In this document: piece by piece, positions 9,780 to 20,940 of the stretch | Position numbering within the stretch: the stretch's first letter is position 1 | How the letters are laid out: each line of letters begins with the position of its first letter | Assembly: GCF_007990245.1 (NCBI RefSeq) | Contig: NZ_BJWG01000004.1 | Span: forward strand, 62,001 to 126,000 | Length of the DNA: 64,000 nt | Direction: 5' to 3' | Origin: Cellulomonas composti | Lineage (GTDB): Bacteria > Actinomycetota > Actinomycetes > Actinomycetales > Cellulomonadaceae | Translations under genes and position numbers: made by a program | The notes under the pieces: generated by a model | Told to the model about the DNA's origin: nothing | Database searches by the model: none | The model's input: the letters and a program-made list of their open reading frames with translations, nothing else

Positions 9780-9888
9780 GGTGGGCTGCTCCCAGGTCGT
9801 GCGGTGTGTGGTGGTGCGGTGTGTGGTGCGGTACGGGGTGATGCGGGGTCATGCGGGGTCCTGCGGGTCGTGCGTGGTGCCGGACGAG
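9780..9888. repeat. GTG/CGGGGTC-rich short imperfect repeats between xfp and pta
   Basis: The spacer ahead of pta is low in complexity: ATGCGGGGTC occurs twice back to back (9841-9860) followed by a degenerate third copy, and TGCGGTGTGTGGTG-like units occur just before. There is no clear coding frame. It is the untranslated leader of pta-ackA on the minus strand; no function can be read from it. Confidence 0.6.
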
Positions 9889-9889
9889 G

Positions 9890-9919
9890 CTGGGGGCGGA
9901 CCTTGCGGCCCGCCCCCAG
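9890..9919 (-). terminator. GC-rich hairpin after xfp
   Basis: CTGGGGGCGGACC (9890-9902) pairs with GGCCCGCCCCCAG (9907-9919) around a TTGC loop, with one mismatch in 13 pairs. It begins nine bases after the xfp stop on the minus strand. There is no U-tract, as is common in high-GC actinobacteria, so it may be a partial terminator or a processing/stability element between xfp and pta-ackA. Confidence 0.65.
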
Positions 9920-9927
9920 GTCGTCCC

Positions 9928-12405
9928 CTACTCGTTGTCTCCGCCGGTCGAGATCGTGGCGTCGACCATGTTCGCGTCGGCCTGGTCCTGGGCGTCGGGC
10001 CAGACCCAGTCGCGCACCTCGGGGATGTCGTCCCCGTGCGTGCGGGTGTACTCCCGGGCCTCCAGCCGGGCGTCCTGCATGCGCTGGCGCAGGCCGGCGT
10101 ACGCGGCGCCGAGCCGGTCCACGCGGTCGATCACGTCGATCACCAGGTGGAACCGGTCGAGGTCGTTGAGCATGACCATGTCGAAGGGCGTGGTCGTCGT
10201 GCCCTCCTCCTTGTAGCCGCGCACGTGCAGGTGCTGGTGCCCGTTGCGACGGTACGTGAGGCGGTGGATCAGCCACGGGTAGCCGTGGTAGGCGAAGATC
10301 ACCGGGCGGTCCGCGGTGAACAGGCCGTCGAACTCCTTGTCCGACAGGCCGTGCGGGTGCTCACGCGCGTCCTGGAGGCGCATGAGGTCCACGACGTTGA
10401 TCACCCGGACCTGGAGGTCCGGGATCTCCCGGCGCAGGATGTCCGCCGCGGCGAGCACCTCGAGCGTCGGGACGTCGCCCGCCGCGGCCAGCACGACGTC
10501 CGGCTTCTCGCCCTCGACCTCGGTGCCCGCCCACTCCCAGATCCCCAGACCGCGCGTGCAGTGTGCGATCGCCTGGTCCATGGTCAGGAAGTTCGGCGCG
10601 GGCTGCTTGCCGGACACGACGACGTTGACGTACTGCCGGCTGCGCAGGCAGTGGTCGTACGTGCTCAGCAGCGTGTTCGCGTCCGGCGGGAAGTAGACCC
10701 GGACGACCTCCGCCTTCTTGTTGATCACGTGGTCGACGAAGCCGGGGTCCTGGTGGCTGAACCCGTTGTGGTCCTGACGCCAGACGTGGCTCGAGAGCAG
10801 GTAGTTCAGGCTCGCGATCGGCCGCCGCCACGGGATGTCGTTGGTGACCTTGAGCCACTTGGCGTGCTGGTTGAACATCGAGTCGATGATGTGGATGAAC
10901 GCCTCGTAGCAGTTGAACAGGCCGTGCCGGCCCGTCAGGAGGTAGCCCTCCAGCCAGCCCTGGCACTGGTGCTCCGAGAGCATCTCCAGCACGCGACCCG
11001 CCCGGGCCAGGTGCTCGTCGACCTCGGGGCCCTCGAACTGGGCGTTCCACTGCTTGTCCGTGACCTCGAACACCGACTGCAGGCGGTTCGACGCGGTCTC
11101 GTCGGGACCGAAGATCCGGAAGTTGTCCGGATTGCGCCGGATGACGTCGGTGAGCCAGTTGCCGAGGATGCGCGGCGCCTCGCTGATCGACCCGCCCGGG
11201 ACGGGCACGTCGACCGCGTACTCACGGAAGTCCGGCAGTCGCAGGTCCTTGAGCAGCAGCCCGCCGTTGGCGTGCGGGTTGTCGCTCATGCGCAGGTGCC
11301 CCTCGGGCGCCAGCGCGCGGATGTCCGGGTCGATCCGGCCCTCGTCGTCGAACAGCTCGTGCGCGCGGTAGCTCTCGAGCCACGACCGGAGCACCTCGAG
11401 GTGCTCCGGGGTGTCGCGCGCGTTGGCGAGCGGTACCTGGTGGGCCCGCCAGCTCCCCGTGGTCTTCTTGCCGTCGATGTAGTCCGGGCCGGTCCAGCCC
11501 TTCGGCGTGCGGAACACGATCATCGGCCAGCGCGGGCGGCTCTCGTCGCCGTCGTGCGCGCGCCGCTTGATCTCGGCGATCTCGTCGAGCACCTCGTCGA
11601 GCATGGTCGCGAACCGGCCGTGGATCGAGATGTGCGACTCGTCGTCGAACCCGGCGACGAACACGTGCGGCTTGTGCCCGTAGCCCTGCATCAGGTCGGT
11701 GAGCTCGTCGTCGTCGATGCGTGCCAGCACCGTCGGGTTGGCGATCTTGTAGCCGTTGAGGTGCAGGATCGGCAGGACCACGCCGTCGTTCACGGGGTTG
11801 ACGAACTTGTTGGAGTGCCAGCTCGTCGCGAGCGGGCCGGTCTCGGCCTCGCCGTCGCCGATGATCGTCGCGACCAGCAGGTCGGGGTTGTCGAACGCCG
11901 CGCCGTACGCGTGCGACAGCGCGTAGCCCAGCTCGCCGCCCTCGTGGATCGACCCGGGCGTCTCGGGCGCCACGTGGCTCGGGATCCCGCCGGGGAAGGA
12001 GAACTGCCGGAACAGCCGGCGCACGCCCTCGTCGTCCTCGGTCATGTCCGGGTAGTACTTCGTGTAGGTGCCGTCGAGGTAGGCGCTCGCGACGAGACCG
12101 GGGCCGCCGTGGCCCGGGCCGATCACGTAGATCGTGTCCTGCAGGCGCTCCTTGATCACGCGGTTGAGGTGCGCGTACAGGAAGTTGAGCCCCGTCGTCG
12201 TGCCCCAGTGCCCGAGCAGGCGCGGCTTGACGTGCTCGCGCGTCAGCGGCTCGCGCAGCAAGGGGTTGTCCAGCAGGTAGATCTGTCCGACCGACAGGTA
12301 GTTCGCGGCGCGCCACCACTTGTCGATGCGCTCGAGCGTCTCCTGGTCGAGGGTGGAACCGCTGCCCGCACGCCATGCCGTCGGCGCGGTCGTCGTGGTG
12401 CTCAT
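9928..12405 (-). CDS. xfp: Xylulose-5-phosphate/fructose-6-phosphate phosphoketolase
   Basis: Thiamine-diphosphate enzyme that cleaves xylulose 5-phosphate (and in many members fructose 6-phosphate) with phosphate to acetyl phosphate plus glyceraldehyde 3-phosphate (or erythrose 4-phosphate). At 825 residues the length is normal. Family blocks seen are YLSVGQIYL near the N-terminus, [19 protein letters not shown], the ThDP motif [19 protein letters not shown], and [10 protein letters not shown]. The ATG at 12405 follows GGGGAG with a five-base gap. Its product feeds AckA directly, and Pta links it to acetyl-CoA, so this cluster is a phosphoketolase bypass of lower glycolysis. The minus-strand leader holds two small hairpins (12425-12441 and 12476-12497). 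Confidence 0.97.
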   Translation of the reverse strand: MSTTTTAPTAWRAGSGSTLDQETLERIDKWWRAANYLSVGQIYLLDNPLLREPLTREHVKPRLLGHWGTTTGLNFLYAHLNRVIKERLQDTIYVIGPGHGGPGLVASAYLDGTYTKYYPDMTEDDEGVRRLFRQFSFPGGIPSHVAPETPGSIHEGGELGYALSHAYGAAFDNPDLLVATIIGDGEAETGPLATSWHSNKFVNPVNDGVVLPILHLNGYKIANPTVLARIDDDELTDLMQGYGHKPHVFVAGFDDESHISIHGRFATMLDEVLDEIAEIKRRAHDGDESRPRWPMIVFRTPKGWTGPDYIDGKKTTGSWRAHQVPLANARDTPEHLEVLRSWLESYRAHELFDDEGRIDPDIRALAPEGHLRMSDNPHANGGLLLKDLRLPDFREYAVDVPVPGGSISEAPRILGNWLTDVIRRNPDNFRIFGPDETASNRLQSVFEVTDKQWNAQFEGPEVDEHLARAGRVLEMLSEHQCQGWLEGYLLTGRHGLFNCYEAFIHIIDSMFNQHAKWLKVTNDIPWRRPIASLNYLLSSHVWRQDHNGFSHQDPGFVDHVINKKAEVVRVYFPPDANTLLSTYDHCLRSRQYVNVVVSGKQPAPNFLTMDQAIAHCTRGLGIWEWAGTEVEGEKPDVVLAAAGDVPTLEVLAAADILRREIPDLQVRVINVVDLMRLQDAREHPHGLSDKEFDGLFTADRPVIFAYHGYPWLIHRLTYRRNGHQHLHVRGYKEEGTTTTPFDMVMLNDLDRFHLVIDVIDRVDRLGAAYAGLRQRMQDARLEAREYTRTHGDDIPEVRDWVWPDAQDQADANMVDATISTGGDNE

Positions 12406-12661
12406 CCGTGCTCCCCGTGATCGTCCGGTGTCCAGCACCGGCCTCGTCGTCAGCCAACCCTGCGGTGCGACGCGGCCGTGGGACGTCAGGCCCACGGGGC
12501 GCACTTCACCACCTGCCATACAACCGCAATCCTGGCCCCCGCGCGCGACCTTGGATGTGAGCGATCGCACGTCCACGACGAGCGTGCGGCCCCAGGTCAG
12601 CGCCTGCGGGCCGGGCGGTCGTGCGGGGCCGCGCACACGGTCTCGCGGGTTACCGTGAGAC

Positions 12662-13483
12662 GTGCCCGAGCCCACGACGATGCTGCGCGCCGCGGTGCGT
12701 CCGCGGATGCTCGTGCTGCTGCTGGTCCTGCTCGCCGCCGCGGGCGTGTGCGGGCTGCTCGGCGCGTGGCAGCTCGACCGTGCGCAGCTGCGCGGACAGG
12801 CCGCGCAGGAGCGTCACGAGGCCGAGCAGGCCGCCGCTGCGGCGGTCCCGCTGGGCGACGAGCTCGCCCCGCAGACCTCGTTCAGTGGCGACCTCGTCGG
12901 CCGCAAGGTGGCCGTCACCGGAACCTACGACGCGGGCGGTCAGCTGCTCGTGCCCGAGCGGGTGCACGGGGACGAGACCGGCTACCTGGTCCTCACGCCG
13001 CTGCGGGTCACCGACGCGGGCGGCGCCGCACCCGCGGCGGGGGCGGTCCTGCCGGTCGTGCGCGGCTGGGTCGCCACCCCCGACGAGGCCGACGTCCCGC
13101 TCGCGGGCGAGGTCCGGCTCGAGGGTTACCTGCAGGCCGCCGAGCAGGCGGGGACAGGGGTCGTCGACGGCCGCAGCGACGCGATCTCGTCGGCCCAGCT
13201 CGTCACCGCCTGGGGTGGGCCGATCTACACGGGTTACCTCGTCGTCTCGGGCTCCGATCCCGCGCAGTCCGCCGACATCGCGCTCCTCGAGCCGCCGACC
13301 ATCCCCGGCGCCGGGCTCAACATCCAGAACCTCGCGTACGCCGCCCAGTGGTGGATCTTCGGCGCCTTCGCCGTGCTGCTGTGGCTGCGGCTCGTCCGCG
13401 ACGAGGCCCGCGGTGACGCGTCCGACGACGGGTCGCGATCCGAGCCTCGGGACGCTGCTGCACCCGCGCCCGCCGGGTCATAG
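12662..13483 (+). CDS. SURF1-like protein (cytochrome oxidase assembly family)
   Basis: Membrane protein of the SURF1 family, which assists assembly of haem-copper cytochrome c oxidase. The 273 residues show the classic layout: a transmembrane helix at about residues 18-38 ending in [12 protein letters not shown], a large extracytoplasmic domain ([20 protein letters not shown]), then [25 protein letters not shown] forming the second helix. A charged tail follows. The GTG at 12662 lies five bases after TACCGT (12651-12656), consistent with a leaderless message; an ATG at 12680 is the alternative. The stop codon TAG is embedded in the likely -10 (TAGGGT) of the next gene. Confidence 0.9.
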   Translation: MPEPTTMLRAAVRPRMLVLLLVLLAAAGVCGLLGAWQLDRAQLRGQAAQERHEAEQAAAAAVPLGDELAPQTSFSGDLVGRKVAVTGTYDAGGQLLVPERVHGDETGYLVLTPLRVTDAGGAAPAAGAVLPVVRGWVATPDEADVPLAGEVRLEGYLQAAEQAGTGVVDGRSDAISSAQLVTAWGGPIYTGYLVVSGSDPAQSADIALLEPPTIPGAGLNIQNLAYAAQWWIFGAFAVLLWLRLVRDEARGDASDDGSRSEPRDAAAPAPAGS

Positions 13484-13512
13484 GGTCGGAGCCGAGAGAG
13501 GGAGGGCCAGCC

Positions 13513-13944
13513 GTGCTCGCTGAAGGGACCTACGACGCCGGTGCCGTCGCCGACTACCGCGCCCAGATCGAGGCGCAGGTGGCCGCATGGGACCAGCTCT
13601 ACGCCGAGCTCTCGACGGACAGCACGCCGGGGGTCGACGTGCTCGAGGCATTCGAGCCGACGTACTTCGCCGCGCTGCTCCAGAGCCTCGAGCTGCGCTT
13701 CGTGCACCGGCTGCGGGCCAAGGAGGGCAAGGACGGCAACGCGCTCAACGAGGTGCGGCTGCTGGCCGAGTCGTTCATCTCGAACGACGGCCGGCTGCTT
13801 GCGGACAAGCAGATCAAGCTCGACCCCGAGCGTTCGGTCCTGGGGCTGAACCCCGGCGACGACGTGGTGCTCCGGCGCGACGACTTCATGCGCCTCGTGT
13901 GGGCGTTCTTCCTCGAGATCGAGACCCGCTACACCCAGTCCTGA
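13513..13944 (+). CDS. Small conserved hypothetical protein, soluble
   Basis: A 143-residue cytoplasmic-looking protein with no signal or membrane segment and a mostly helical, acidic sequence. Noticeable blocks are FEPTYFAALLQSLELRFVHRLR, KDGNALNEVRLLAES and LNPGDDVVLRRDDFMRLVWAF. I do not recognise a named domain. The GTG start has a strong GGGAGGG eight bases upstream and a likely -10 TAGGGT at 13481-13486 that overlaps the SURF1 stop, so it probably has its own promoter and a short leader. Its stop region forms a hairpin with that of the convergent arfB. Function unknown. Confidence 0.85.
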   Translation: MLAEGTYDAGAVADYRAQIEAQVAAWDQLYAELSTDSTPGVDVLEAFEPTYFAALLQSLELRFVHRLRAKEGKDGNALNEVRLLAESFISNDGRLLADKQIKLDPERSVLGLNPGDDVVLRRDDFMRLVWAFFLEIETRYTQS

Positions 13945-13989
13945 CCGTCGGTCTCGGTGACCGACCGCCGATGGTCGGCCCGTGGTCAG
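13941..13989. terminator. Nested hairpins between convergent genes
   Basis: CTGACC (13941-13946) pairs with GGTCAG (13984-13989), and inside it CCGACC (13961-13966) pairs with GGTCGG (13973-13978). The outer stem contains the stop codons of both convergent genes. It is a plausible bidirectional terminator without U-tract. Confidence 0.5.
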
Positions 13990-14414
13990 CTCAGCGGCGG
14001 GCGACGGCGGAGCGCCTTGACGTCGCGGCGATGCCGCTCGGCCGTGGCGCGGCGCACGCGCGAGGCGCGGCTCGCGCGGGTCGCGCGGCGGGGCGGTCCC
14101 GGAGGTGCGAGCGCGTCGTCGAGCAGCGCGACGAGCCTCAGGACGGCCGCCTCCCGGTTGCGCAGCTGCGACCGGTGCTCGGAGGCGGCGACCGTGAGCA
14201 CGTCGCCGTGCAGCCGGTGCGCGAGCCGCTCGCGCACCCGATCCTGCTGACCCGGCGTCGCCCAGAGCACGGCGGTGAGATCGACCGACAGCTCGGCGCG
14301 CGAATCGGTCGTGTTGACCGACTGGCCGCCCGGTCCGCCGGACCGGGAGAAGCGCCACGAGAGGGCGTCGTCCGGGAGGACGGCGCCCCCGCGCAGGGCG
14401 AGGGGCTCGCTCAC
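13986..14414 (-). CDS. arfB: Peptidyl-tRNA hydrolase ArfB (ribosome rescue)
   Basis: Release-factor-like hydrolase that frees ribosomes stalled on mRNAs lacking a stop codon. Its 142 residues carry the catalytic GGQ in RSGGPGGQSVNTTDSRAEL (about residues 26-44). A C-terminal basic tail rich in Arg (ATRASRASRVRRATAERHRR) inserts into the empty mRNA channel in known family members. The GTG at 14414 overlaps the stop of the ABC exporter subunit (GTGA). The operon link to the exporter is probably incidental. Confidence 0.95.
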   Translation of the reverse strand: MSEPLALRGGAVLPDDALSWRFSRSGGPGGQSVNTTDSRAELSVDLTAVLWATPGQQDRVRERLAHRLHGDVLTVAASEHRSQLRNREAAVLRLVALLDDALAPPGPPRRATRASRASRVRRATAERHRRDVKALRRRPPLS

Positions 14415-16150
14415 GGCGACTCGTGCTGCCACGAGCGCCACAGCGCGGCGTAGTCGCCGCCTGCCGCGACGAGTTCGTCGTGCGGACCGATCTCGGTGAT
14501 CCGGCCGCCGTCGACGACTGCGACGCGGTCGGCGTCGTGCGCCGTGTGCAGGCGGTGCGCGATCGCGACGACCGTGCGCCCGGCCAGCACGCCGTTGAGC
14601 GAGCGTTCGAGGTGCCGTGCGGCGCGCGGGTCGAGCAGCGACGTCGCCTCGTCCAGGACGAGCGTGTGCGGGTCGAGCAGCACGAGCCGCGCGAGCGCGA
14701 TCTGCTGCGCCTGCGCGGGTGACAGCGGCGCGCCGCCCGAGCCGATCTCGGTCGCCAGGCCGTCGGGCAGCGCCTGCACCCACTCCCACGCGTCGACCGC
14801 CTCGAGCGAGCGACGCAGCGCGTCGTCGTCGGCCTCGGCGTCCGCCAGGCGCAGGTTGTCCGCGACGCTGCCGACGAACACGTGGTGCTCCTGGGTCACG
14901 AGCGCGACGTGGCCGCGCAGCTCGTCGAGCGGGAGGTCGACCAGCGGCACGCCGCCGACGGCGACCGTTCCGCCGGTGGGCGGGTGGATGCCGGCGAGCA
15001 TCCGGCCGAGCGTCGACTTGCCCGCGCCGGACGGCCCGACGACCGCGAGCCGTTCGCCCGCGCGCAGGTCCAGGTCGATCCCGTGCAGGACGTCGTGCCC
15101 CTCGCGGTAGGCGTAGCGCAGCCCGCGCGCGCTCAGGTCCTCGTCGGTGGGCTCGGCCTCGCGGCTCTCGCGGTCCGGCTCGACGAGCTGGACGCCGACG
15201 ATGCGGGCGAGCGACGTCGTCGCGACCTGGATCTCGTCGACCCAGAAGATGAGCTCCCAGACCGGGCCGGCCACCTGGTAGGTGTAGAGCACGATCGTCG
15301 TGACCACGCCGATCGTGACCCTGCCCTCGGACGCCAGCCAGCCGCCCCACAGCAGCACCGCGACGGGCGCCGTGATGAACGCGAAGTCGACGCCCGGGAA
15401 CAGCACGGTCCGCAGGTTGAGCGTGACGCGCTCGGCGTCGAACGCCTCGGCCAGGTCGGCGTCGGCACGGGCCTGACGACGCCGGCCCAGGCGCAGCGCG
15501 TCGACGGTCCGCGCACCCTCGACCGACTCCGTGATCGTGCCGTTGAGCAGCGCGTACGCCGCGGACTCCCGCTGATAGGCCGGGGTGGCCCGGCGCAGGT
15601 ACCAGCGCACGACGACGAGCATGACCGGCACGCCGACGAACATCGCGACCGCGACGAGCGGGGAGAGCACCACGCACGCGACGACCGTGAGCGAGATCGT
15701 CACGACCGCGACGAGCACGCGCGGCACACCGAAGCGCACCGCGTGCTGGAGCTTGTTCACGTCGTTCGTCGTGCGAGCGACCAGGTCGCCCGTGCCGGCG
15801 CGTTCGACGGTCGACAGCGGCAGCCCGGTGACGGTCTCGATGAACTCCTCGCGGAGCTCGGCGAAGACCTCCTCGCCGAAGACCATCGAGGTGCGCTGCG
15901 CGAACCGGATGAGCACGGTCTGCGTGAGCACCGCCGCCGCGCCGAAGGCGATCAGGGTGTTGACGTAGCTCGCGGTGGTGCCCTGCGTGACGCCGTCGAC
16001 GAGCCGGCCCAGCAGCCAGGGTCCGGCCAGGCCGGCGATCGCGGCGAGCGTGTGCAGGGTCGCGATGACCACGAGCGGGTGCCGGTGCGTGCGCAGCAGG
16101 CGGCCTGCGTACGCGCGCACCGCGGCGCTGTCCGCGATGGGGAGCTTCAC
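14411..16150 (-). CDS. ABC exporter half-transporter with intact Walker motifs but degenerate signature
   Basis: A 579-residue type IV (exporter) half-transporter: six hydrophobic helices (residues ~25-310) followed by one ATPase domain. Walker A is intact (VVGPSGAGKSTLGRM, ~residue 373), as are the Q-loop (ALVTQEHHVF), Walker B with catalytic Glu (LVLDEATSLLD) and H-loop His (AIAHRLHTAHDADRV). The signature is LSPAQAQQ instead of LSGGQxQR. The upstream partner has the opposite defects, so together they make one working ATP site. The GTG at 16150 follows AGGAGG by six bases and overlaps the partner's stop (GTGA). Substrate unknown; lipid, peptide or drug export are all possible. Confidence 0.93.
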   Translation of the reverse strand: MKLPIADSAAVRAYAGRLLRTHRHPLVVIATLHTLAAIAGLAGPWLLGRLVDGVTQGTTASYVNTLIAFGAAAVLTQTVLIRFAQRTSMVFGEEVFAELREEFIETVTGLPLSTVERAGTGDLVARTTNDVNKLQHAVRFGVPRVLVAVVTISLTVVACVVLSPLVAVAMFVGVPVMLVVVRWYLRRATPAYQRESAAYALLNGTITESVEGARTVDALRLGRRRQARADADLAEAFDAERVTLNLRTVLFPGVDFAFITAPVAVLLWGGWLASEGRVTIGVVTTIVLYTYQVAGPVWELIFWVDEIQVATTSLARIVGVQLVEPDRESREAEPTDEDLSARGLRYAYREGHDVLHGIDLDLRAGERLAVVGPSGAGKSTLGRMLAGIHPPTGGTVAVGGVPLVDLPLDELRGHVALVTQEHHVFVGSVADNLRLADAEADDDALRRSLEAVDAWEWVQALPDGLATEIGSGGAPLSPAQAQQIALARLVLLDPHTLVLDEATSLLDPRAARHLERSLNGVLAGRTVVAIAHRLHTAHDADRVAVVDGGRITEIGPHDELVAAGGDYAALWRSWQHESP

Positions 16151-18003
16151 GGCCTTCCTCCTGACGGTTCGGCGTCGTCGAGGTCGAGCAGCCGGTCGAA
16201 GGCCTCGTCGGAGAGCGGGTCGTCGTCCTGTTCGCCGACCGGCTCGTCGATGCCCGCGTCCTCGTCGCCCTCGTCGTCGAGGTTGCGCCCGACCACGCGG
16301 CGGTACGTGTCTGACGAGGGCCCGTCGCCCGCGAGCAGGCCCGCGTGCGTGCCGGTCGCGACCACGCGGCCGTCGACCAGGAGCTGCACCTCGTCGACGT
16401 GGTCGAGCACCAGCGGGGACGCTGTCACGACGAGCGTCGCGCGGCCACGGCGGGCGTCCGCGAGCCGGGCGGCGATGCGCGCCTCGGTGTGGGCGTCGAC
16501 GGCCGACGTCGGCTCGACGAGCAGCAGCACCTCGGGGTCGAGCAGCAACGCCCGGGCGAGCGCGACCCGCTGACGCTGGCCGCCCGACAGCGAGCGACCC
16601 TTCTCGGGCAGCTCGCCGTCCAGGCCGTCGGGAACCGACTCCAGCACGTCGTGCGCGTCCGCGAGGGCGATGGCGGCGAGCAGTCGCTCCACGTCGCCGG
16701 CCCCGTGCACGTCGAGCTCGGTGCCCAGCGTCCCGGAGAACAGGTGCGGCGTCGCCTCGGCGAGCACGATGCGCTCGCGCACGTCGGCCTTGTCCAGCGT
16801 CGACAGCAGAGCGCCGCCCAGCCGGACCGGGGTCGCGGCCTCCGCGTCGTCGTCGAACCGCCCCATGCGCGTGGCGACCTCGGCGGCCGAGTTCGGGTCG
16901 GCCGACACGAGCGCGGTGACCACGCCGGGCGTCACGACGACGCCGCTGGTCTCGTCGACGAGCGGGACGTGCGCCGGCGGGGTCGGCGCCGTGGGCGGCG
17001 TGGCCCCCGTCGCAGGTACGACCCGCAGCACGTTGACGACCTTGCCCGCGCCCACGTGCGCACGCGTGGCCGACTGGAGCATCATCGTCATCTGCTGCAC
17101 CGGCCACGACAGGAACGCCGCGAAGCCGTACGTCTGCACGAGCTGGCCCGCCGTGATGTCCCCCGCGAGCGCCAGGTGCGCGCCGTACCAGATGAGCAGG
17201 ACGACGAACGCGCCCGGCAGGAGCACCTGCAGCGCGTCGAGCCACGACTGCGTGGCCGCGACGTCCACGCCCTTGGCCCGCACGACCTGCGACTGGCGCC
17301 GGTAGCGGGCGGTGAAGACGGCCTCGCCGCCGATGCCGCGCAGGATCCGCAGCCCCGAGACGGTGTCCGAGCCGAGCGTGGTGAGCCGGCCGGACGCCTC
17401 GCGCTGCGCGACCTGGCGACGTTGCAGCGGCTTGACGAGCAGCCCGAGGCACACCGTGACCGTCGGCAGGCCGAGCAGGACGATCAGGCCGAGCGACAGC
17501 GACATCCGCAGCATGACGACCGCCGCGATCCCGTACGCCGCGATCGACCCGACGAACCGGCCCACCACGTGGAAGAGCTCGCCGACCCGCAGCGCGTCGT
17601 TCGCGACCGCCGAGACGACCTCACCCGTGGGCAGCTCGGCCGTGATCGTGTGGCCCGAGTGGGAGACCGTGCGTCCGACGAGCTGCGACGACGTGAGCGA
17701 GGCCCGCAACCAGTTCTCGACGTCGTAACGGTGGCCGATCGCCGAGGCCGCGGCGGACACCAGGCCGAGCGCGAGCATGGCGCCGGCGGCCCGCCACAGG
17801 TCCGAGCCGAAGCCGTGCGCGAGCCCGGAGTCGATCGCGTAGCCGGTGACGTACGGGAGCGTGGCCTGGCACGCGAACATCAGGGTCCCGAGCGCGATCG
17901 AGGCCGCGATGATGCCCCACTGCCGGCGGGCGACCCACCACAGGTACGCGATCGGCCCCGTCAGCGGCGGGGTACCGGGATCGTCGAGGGGGAGGGAGCG
18001 CAC
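16147..18003 (-). CDS. ABC exporter half-transporter with degenerate Walker A, Walker B and H-loop
   Basis: A 618-residue half-transporter, partner of the next gene. The membrane domain (residues ~25-320) is ordinary. In the ATPase domain, Walker A is replaced by [13 protein letters not shown] (no GKS/T, ~residues 365-377). Walker B reads [11 protein letters not shown], so the Mg-binding Asp is Val. The H-loop reads VVTASPL with no His. The signature [15 protein letters not shown] is perfect and the D-loop is kept. Such a subunit can only donate its signature to the partner's nucleotide. The C-terminal tail is very acidic (DEGDEDAG...). The GTG at 18003 lies eight bases after TAACGT, consistent with a leaderless start of the three-gene operon ending in arfB. 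Confidence 0.92.
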   Translation of the reverse strand: MRSLPLDDPGTPPLTGPIAYLWWVARRQWGIIAASIALGTLMFACQATLPYVTGYAIDSGLAHGFGSDLWRAAGAMLALGLVSAAASAIGHRYDVENWLRASLTSSQLVGRTVSHSGHTITAELPTGEVVSAVANDALRVGELFHVVGRFVGSIAAYGIAAVVMLRMSLSLGLIVLLGLPTVTVCLGLLVKPLQRRQVAQREASGRLTTLGSDTVSGLRILRGIGGEAVFTARYRRQSQVVRAKGVDVAATQSWLDALQVLLPGAFVVLLIWYGAHLALAGDITAGQLVQTYGFAAFLSWPVQQMTMMLQSATRAHVGAGKVVNVLRVVPATGATPPTAPTPPAHVPLVDETSGVVVTPGVVTALVSADPNSAAEVATRMGRFDDDAEAATPVRLGGALLSTLDKADVRERIVLAEATPHLFSGTLGTELDVHGAGDVERLLAAIALADAHDVLESVPDGLDGELPEKGRSLSGGQRQRVALARALLLDPEVLLLVEPTSAVDAHTEARIAARLADARRGRATLVVTASPLVLDHVDEVQLLVDGRVVATGTHAGLLAGDGPSSDTYRRVVGRNLDDEGDEDAGIDEPVGEQDDDPLSDEAFDRLLDLDDAEPSGGRP

Positions 18004-18049
18004 GGACGTCAACGTTACGTGGGGGTACCGACACGGCTCGAATCGATTT

Positions 18050-18150
18050 CCGGATCTCCTTCCACGAGCCCGACGACGAGCCCGCCGACGAGACCGACGA
18101 CGGGCCGGACGACGAGCCCGACGAACCCGCGGCCGAGGACCGGACGCGGG
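18050..18150. repeat. GACGAGCCC-type degenerate repeats upstream of guaA
   Basis: Between the divergent exporter operon and guaA the sequence is a run of imperfect GACGAGCCCG/GACGAGACCG units. One frame would read as a Asp/Glu/Pro repeat but has no credible start, stop or ribosome-binding site, so I do not call it a gene. Its role is unknown; it sits upstream of the guaA promoter. Confidence 0.55.
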
Positions 18151-18186
18151 ACGGGACGTGCTCCGGGCGGCGACTACCCTGTGGGC

Positions 18187-19788
<1,602 letters not shown>

Positions 19789-19792
19789 CGAC

Positions 19793-20191
19793 GTGACCGA
19801 CGAGACCGCGACCAGCGACAGCGCACCCGCCGAGGCCGTGAGCCCGGCGCAGGACCGCTGGCGCCACCGTGCGCGCGGTGCGCTCGGGCGCTACCGCGCG
19901 ATGGCCTGGGTGACCGGGACGCTCCTGCTCGTGCTGTGCGTCGAGCTGGTGCTCAAGCACGTGCTGCACGCGCCCGACTCCGTGCTGCGGTTCGTCACCT
20001 GGGTGCCGTTCGCGCACGGGTGGGTGTACGTCGTCTACCTCGTCACGGTGCTCGACCTGTGGTCGACGATGCGCTGGCGCTTCGGCCGGCTCGTGACCAT
20101 GGTGATCGCGGGCGTCGTGCCCGTGATGTCGTTCGTCCTCGAGCGCAAGGTGCACGCCCAGGGCCTCGCGCGTATCGGCGCCGACGCCTGA
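19793..20191 (+). CDS. DUF3817 integral membrane protein
   Basis: A 132-residue protein with a charged N-terminal tail, then three or four hydrophobic segments: MAWVTGTLLLVLCVELVL, FAHGWVYVVYLVTVLDLW and VTMVIAGVVPVMSFVLERKV. The PFAHGWVYVVYLV and VMSFVLERKV blocks are typical of DUF3817. Its biochemical role is not established. It directly follows guaA (GTG start at 19793) and is almost certainly cotranscribed. Confidence 0.9.
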   Translation: MTDETATSDSAPAEAVSPAQDRWRHRARGALGRYRAMAWVTGTLLLVLCVELVLKHVLHAPDSVLRFVTWVPFAHGWVYVVYLVTVLDLWSTMRWRFGRLVTMVIAGVVPVMSFVLERKVHAQGLARIGADA

Positions 20192-20347
20192 CCGAAGAGC
20201 CCGCGAGCAGACTCGCAGGTCGCCGCGCTGCCTCAGGTAGCGCATGTCCGTTTCGTTCTGACTATCGTCTGACGTGCACCGGTGCGTCGATCGACGCGCC
20301 GGACGGCTCAGGGCCTGCGGCCCGGCTCCGGCAGGAAGGAACCAGCA

Positions 20348-20935
20348 ATGGCGACAACTGAGGTCAAGGAGAAGTCCGGCGCACGCACGATGGGGCTCCT
20401 CGTCATCATCTTCGGTGTGCTCTACATCGTCCTCGGGGGCATCACCTGGGGTGCGGTCTCGTCGAACCTCGCGGCGGAGAAGATCACGGTCTCCGACGAC
20501 GCGTCGGCGTTCCAGGGCCAGCTCGTGGACACGCCGTGGGAGGCGTGGGTCCAGGCCGACATCATCAACCACCACGCGCTCGATGCCTCGGGCGGCAAGA
20601 CCTACGCCGAGCTCGACCGGGAAGACCCGACGCGCGAGACGATGATGACGGCGTCGTTCCTGCGCTCCTCGCTGTTCACGTCGGTCGTCGCGTTCGGCGT
20701 GGCGCTCCTCGTGGTGGGCACGGGTGTCGTGCTGATCCTCATCGGCTTCGGCCTGCGCGCGGCAGGGGCGGCGAAGTCGGCCGTCGCGAAGTCGGCCGAC
20801 CCGGTCGTCGCGGCTCCGGCCGCGGCCGAGCCCGTCCGGCCCGCGCCGGTGGCTCCCGCGGCGCCCGCAGCCCCGGCACCCGCCGCCCCGGCGGCACCGC
20901 CGGCGGCGAGCACCCCGCCGGACCCGGTGGTCTGA
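20348..20935 (+). CDS. Two-helix membrane protein with Ala/Pro-rich tail
   Basis: A 195-residue membrane protein with one helix at about residues 15-37 (LLVIIFGVLYIVLGGITWG). An extracytoplasmic loop of some 70 residues follows, containing VSDDASAFQGQLVDTPWEAW and MMTASFLRSS. A second helix (residues ~102-127) leads into a cytoplasmic tail that is almost entirely Ala and Pro. I do not recognise a named family; similar proteins recur in actinomycetes. The ATG has GGAAGGA eight bases upstream. TATCGT at 20264-20269 is a possible -10. A strong hairpin follows the stop. Confidence 0.8.
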   Translation: MATTEVKEKSGARTMGLLVIIFGVLYIVLGGITWGAVSSNLAAEKITVSDDASAFQGQLVDTPWEAWVQADIINHHALDASGGKTYAELDREDPTRETMMTASFLRSSLFTSVVAFGVALLVVGTGVVLILIGFGLRAAGAAKSAVAKSADPVVAAPAAAEPVRPAPVAPAAPAAPAPAAPAAPPAASTPPDPVV

Positions 20936-20940
20936 TCACG

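Noticed and set aside
6481..9852. A single minus-strand open frame joining ackA to sequence beyond pta, suggesting a fusion
   Set aside because: Its N-terminal part is an out-of-frame Arg-rich shadow of pta. Acetate kinase begins at 7689 with its own ribosome-binding site and pta lies in another frame.
12406..12661. A riboswitch in the xfp leader
   Set aside because: Only two short hairpins (12425-12441 and 12476-12497) are present, with no conserved sequence blocks of any class I know.
14411..17452. Possible fusion of the two ABC exporter halves
   Set aside because: The frame upstream of 16150 is a shadow. The second half starts at a GTG with AGGAGG, and the first half has its own stop overlapping it.
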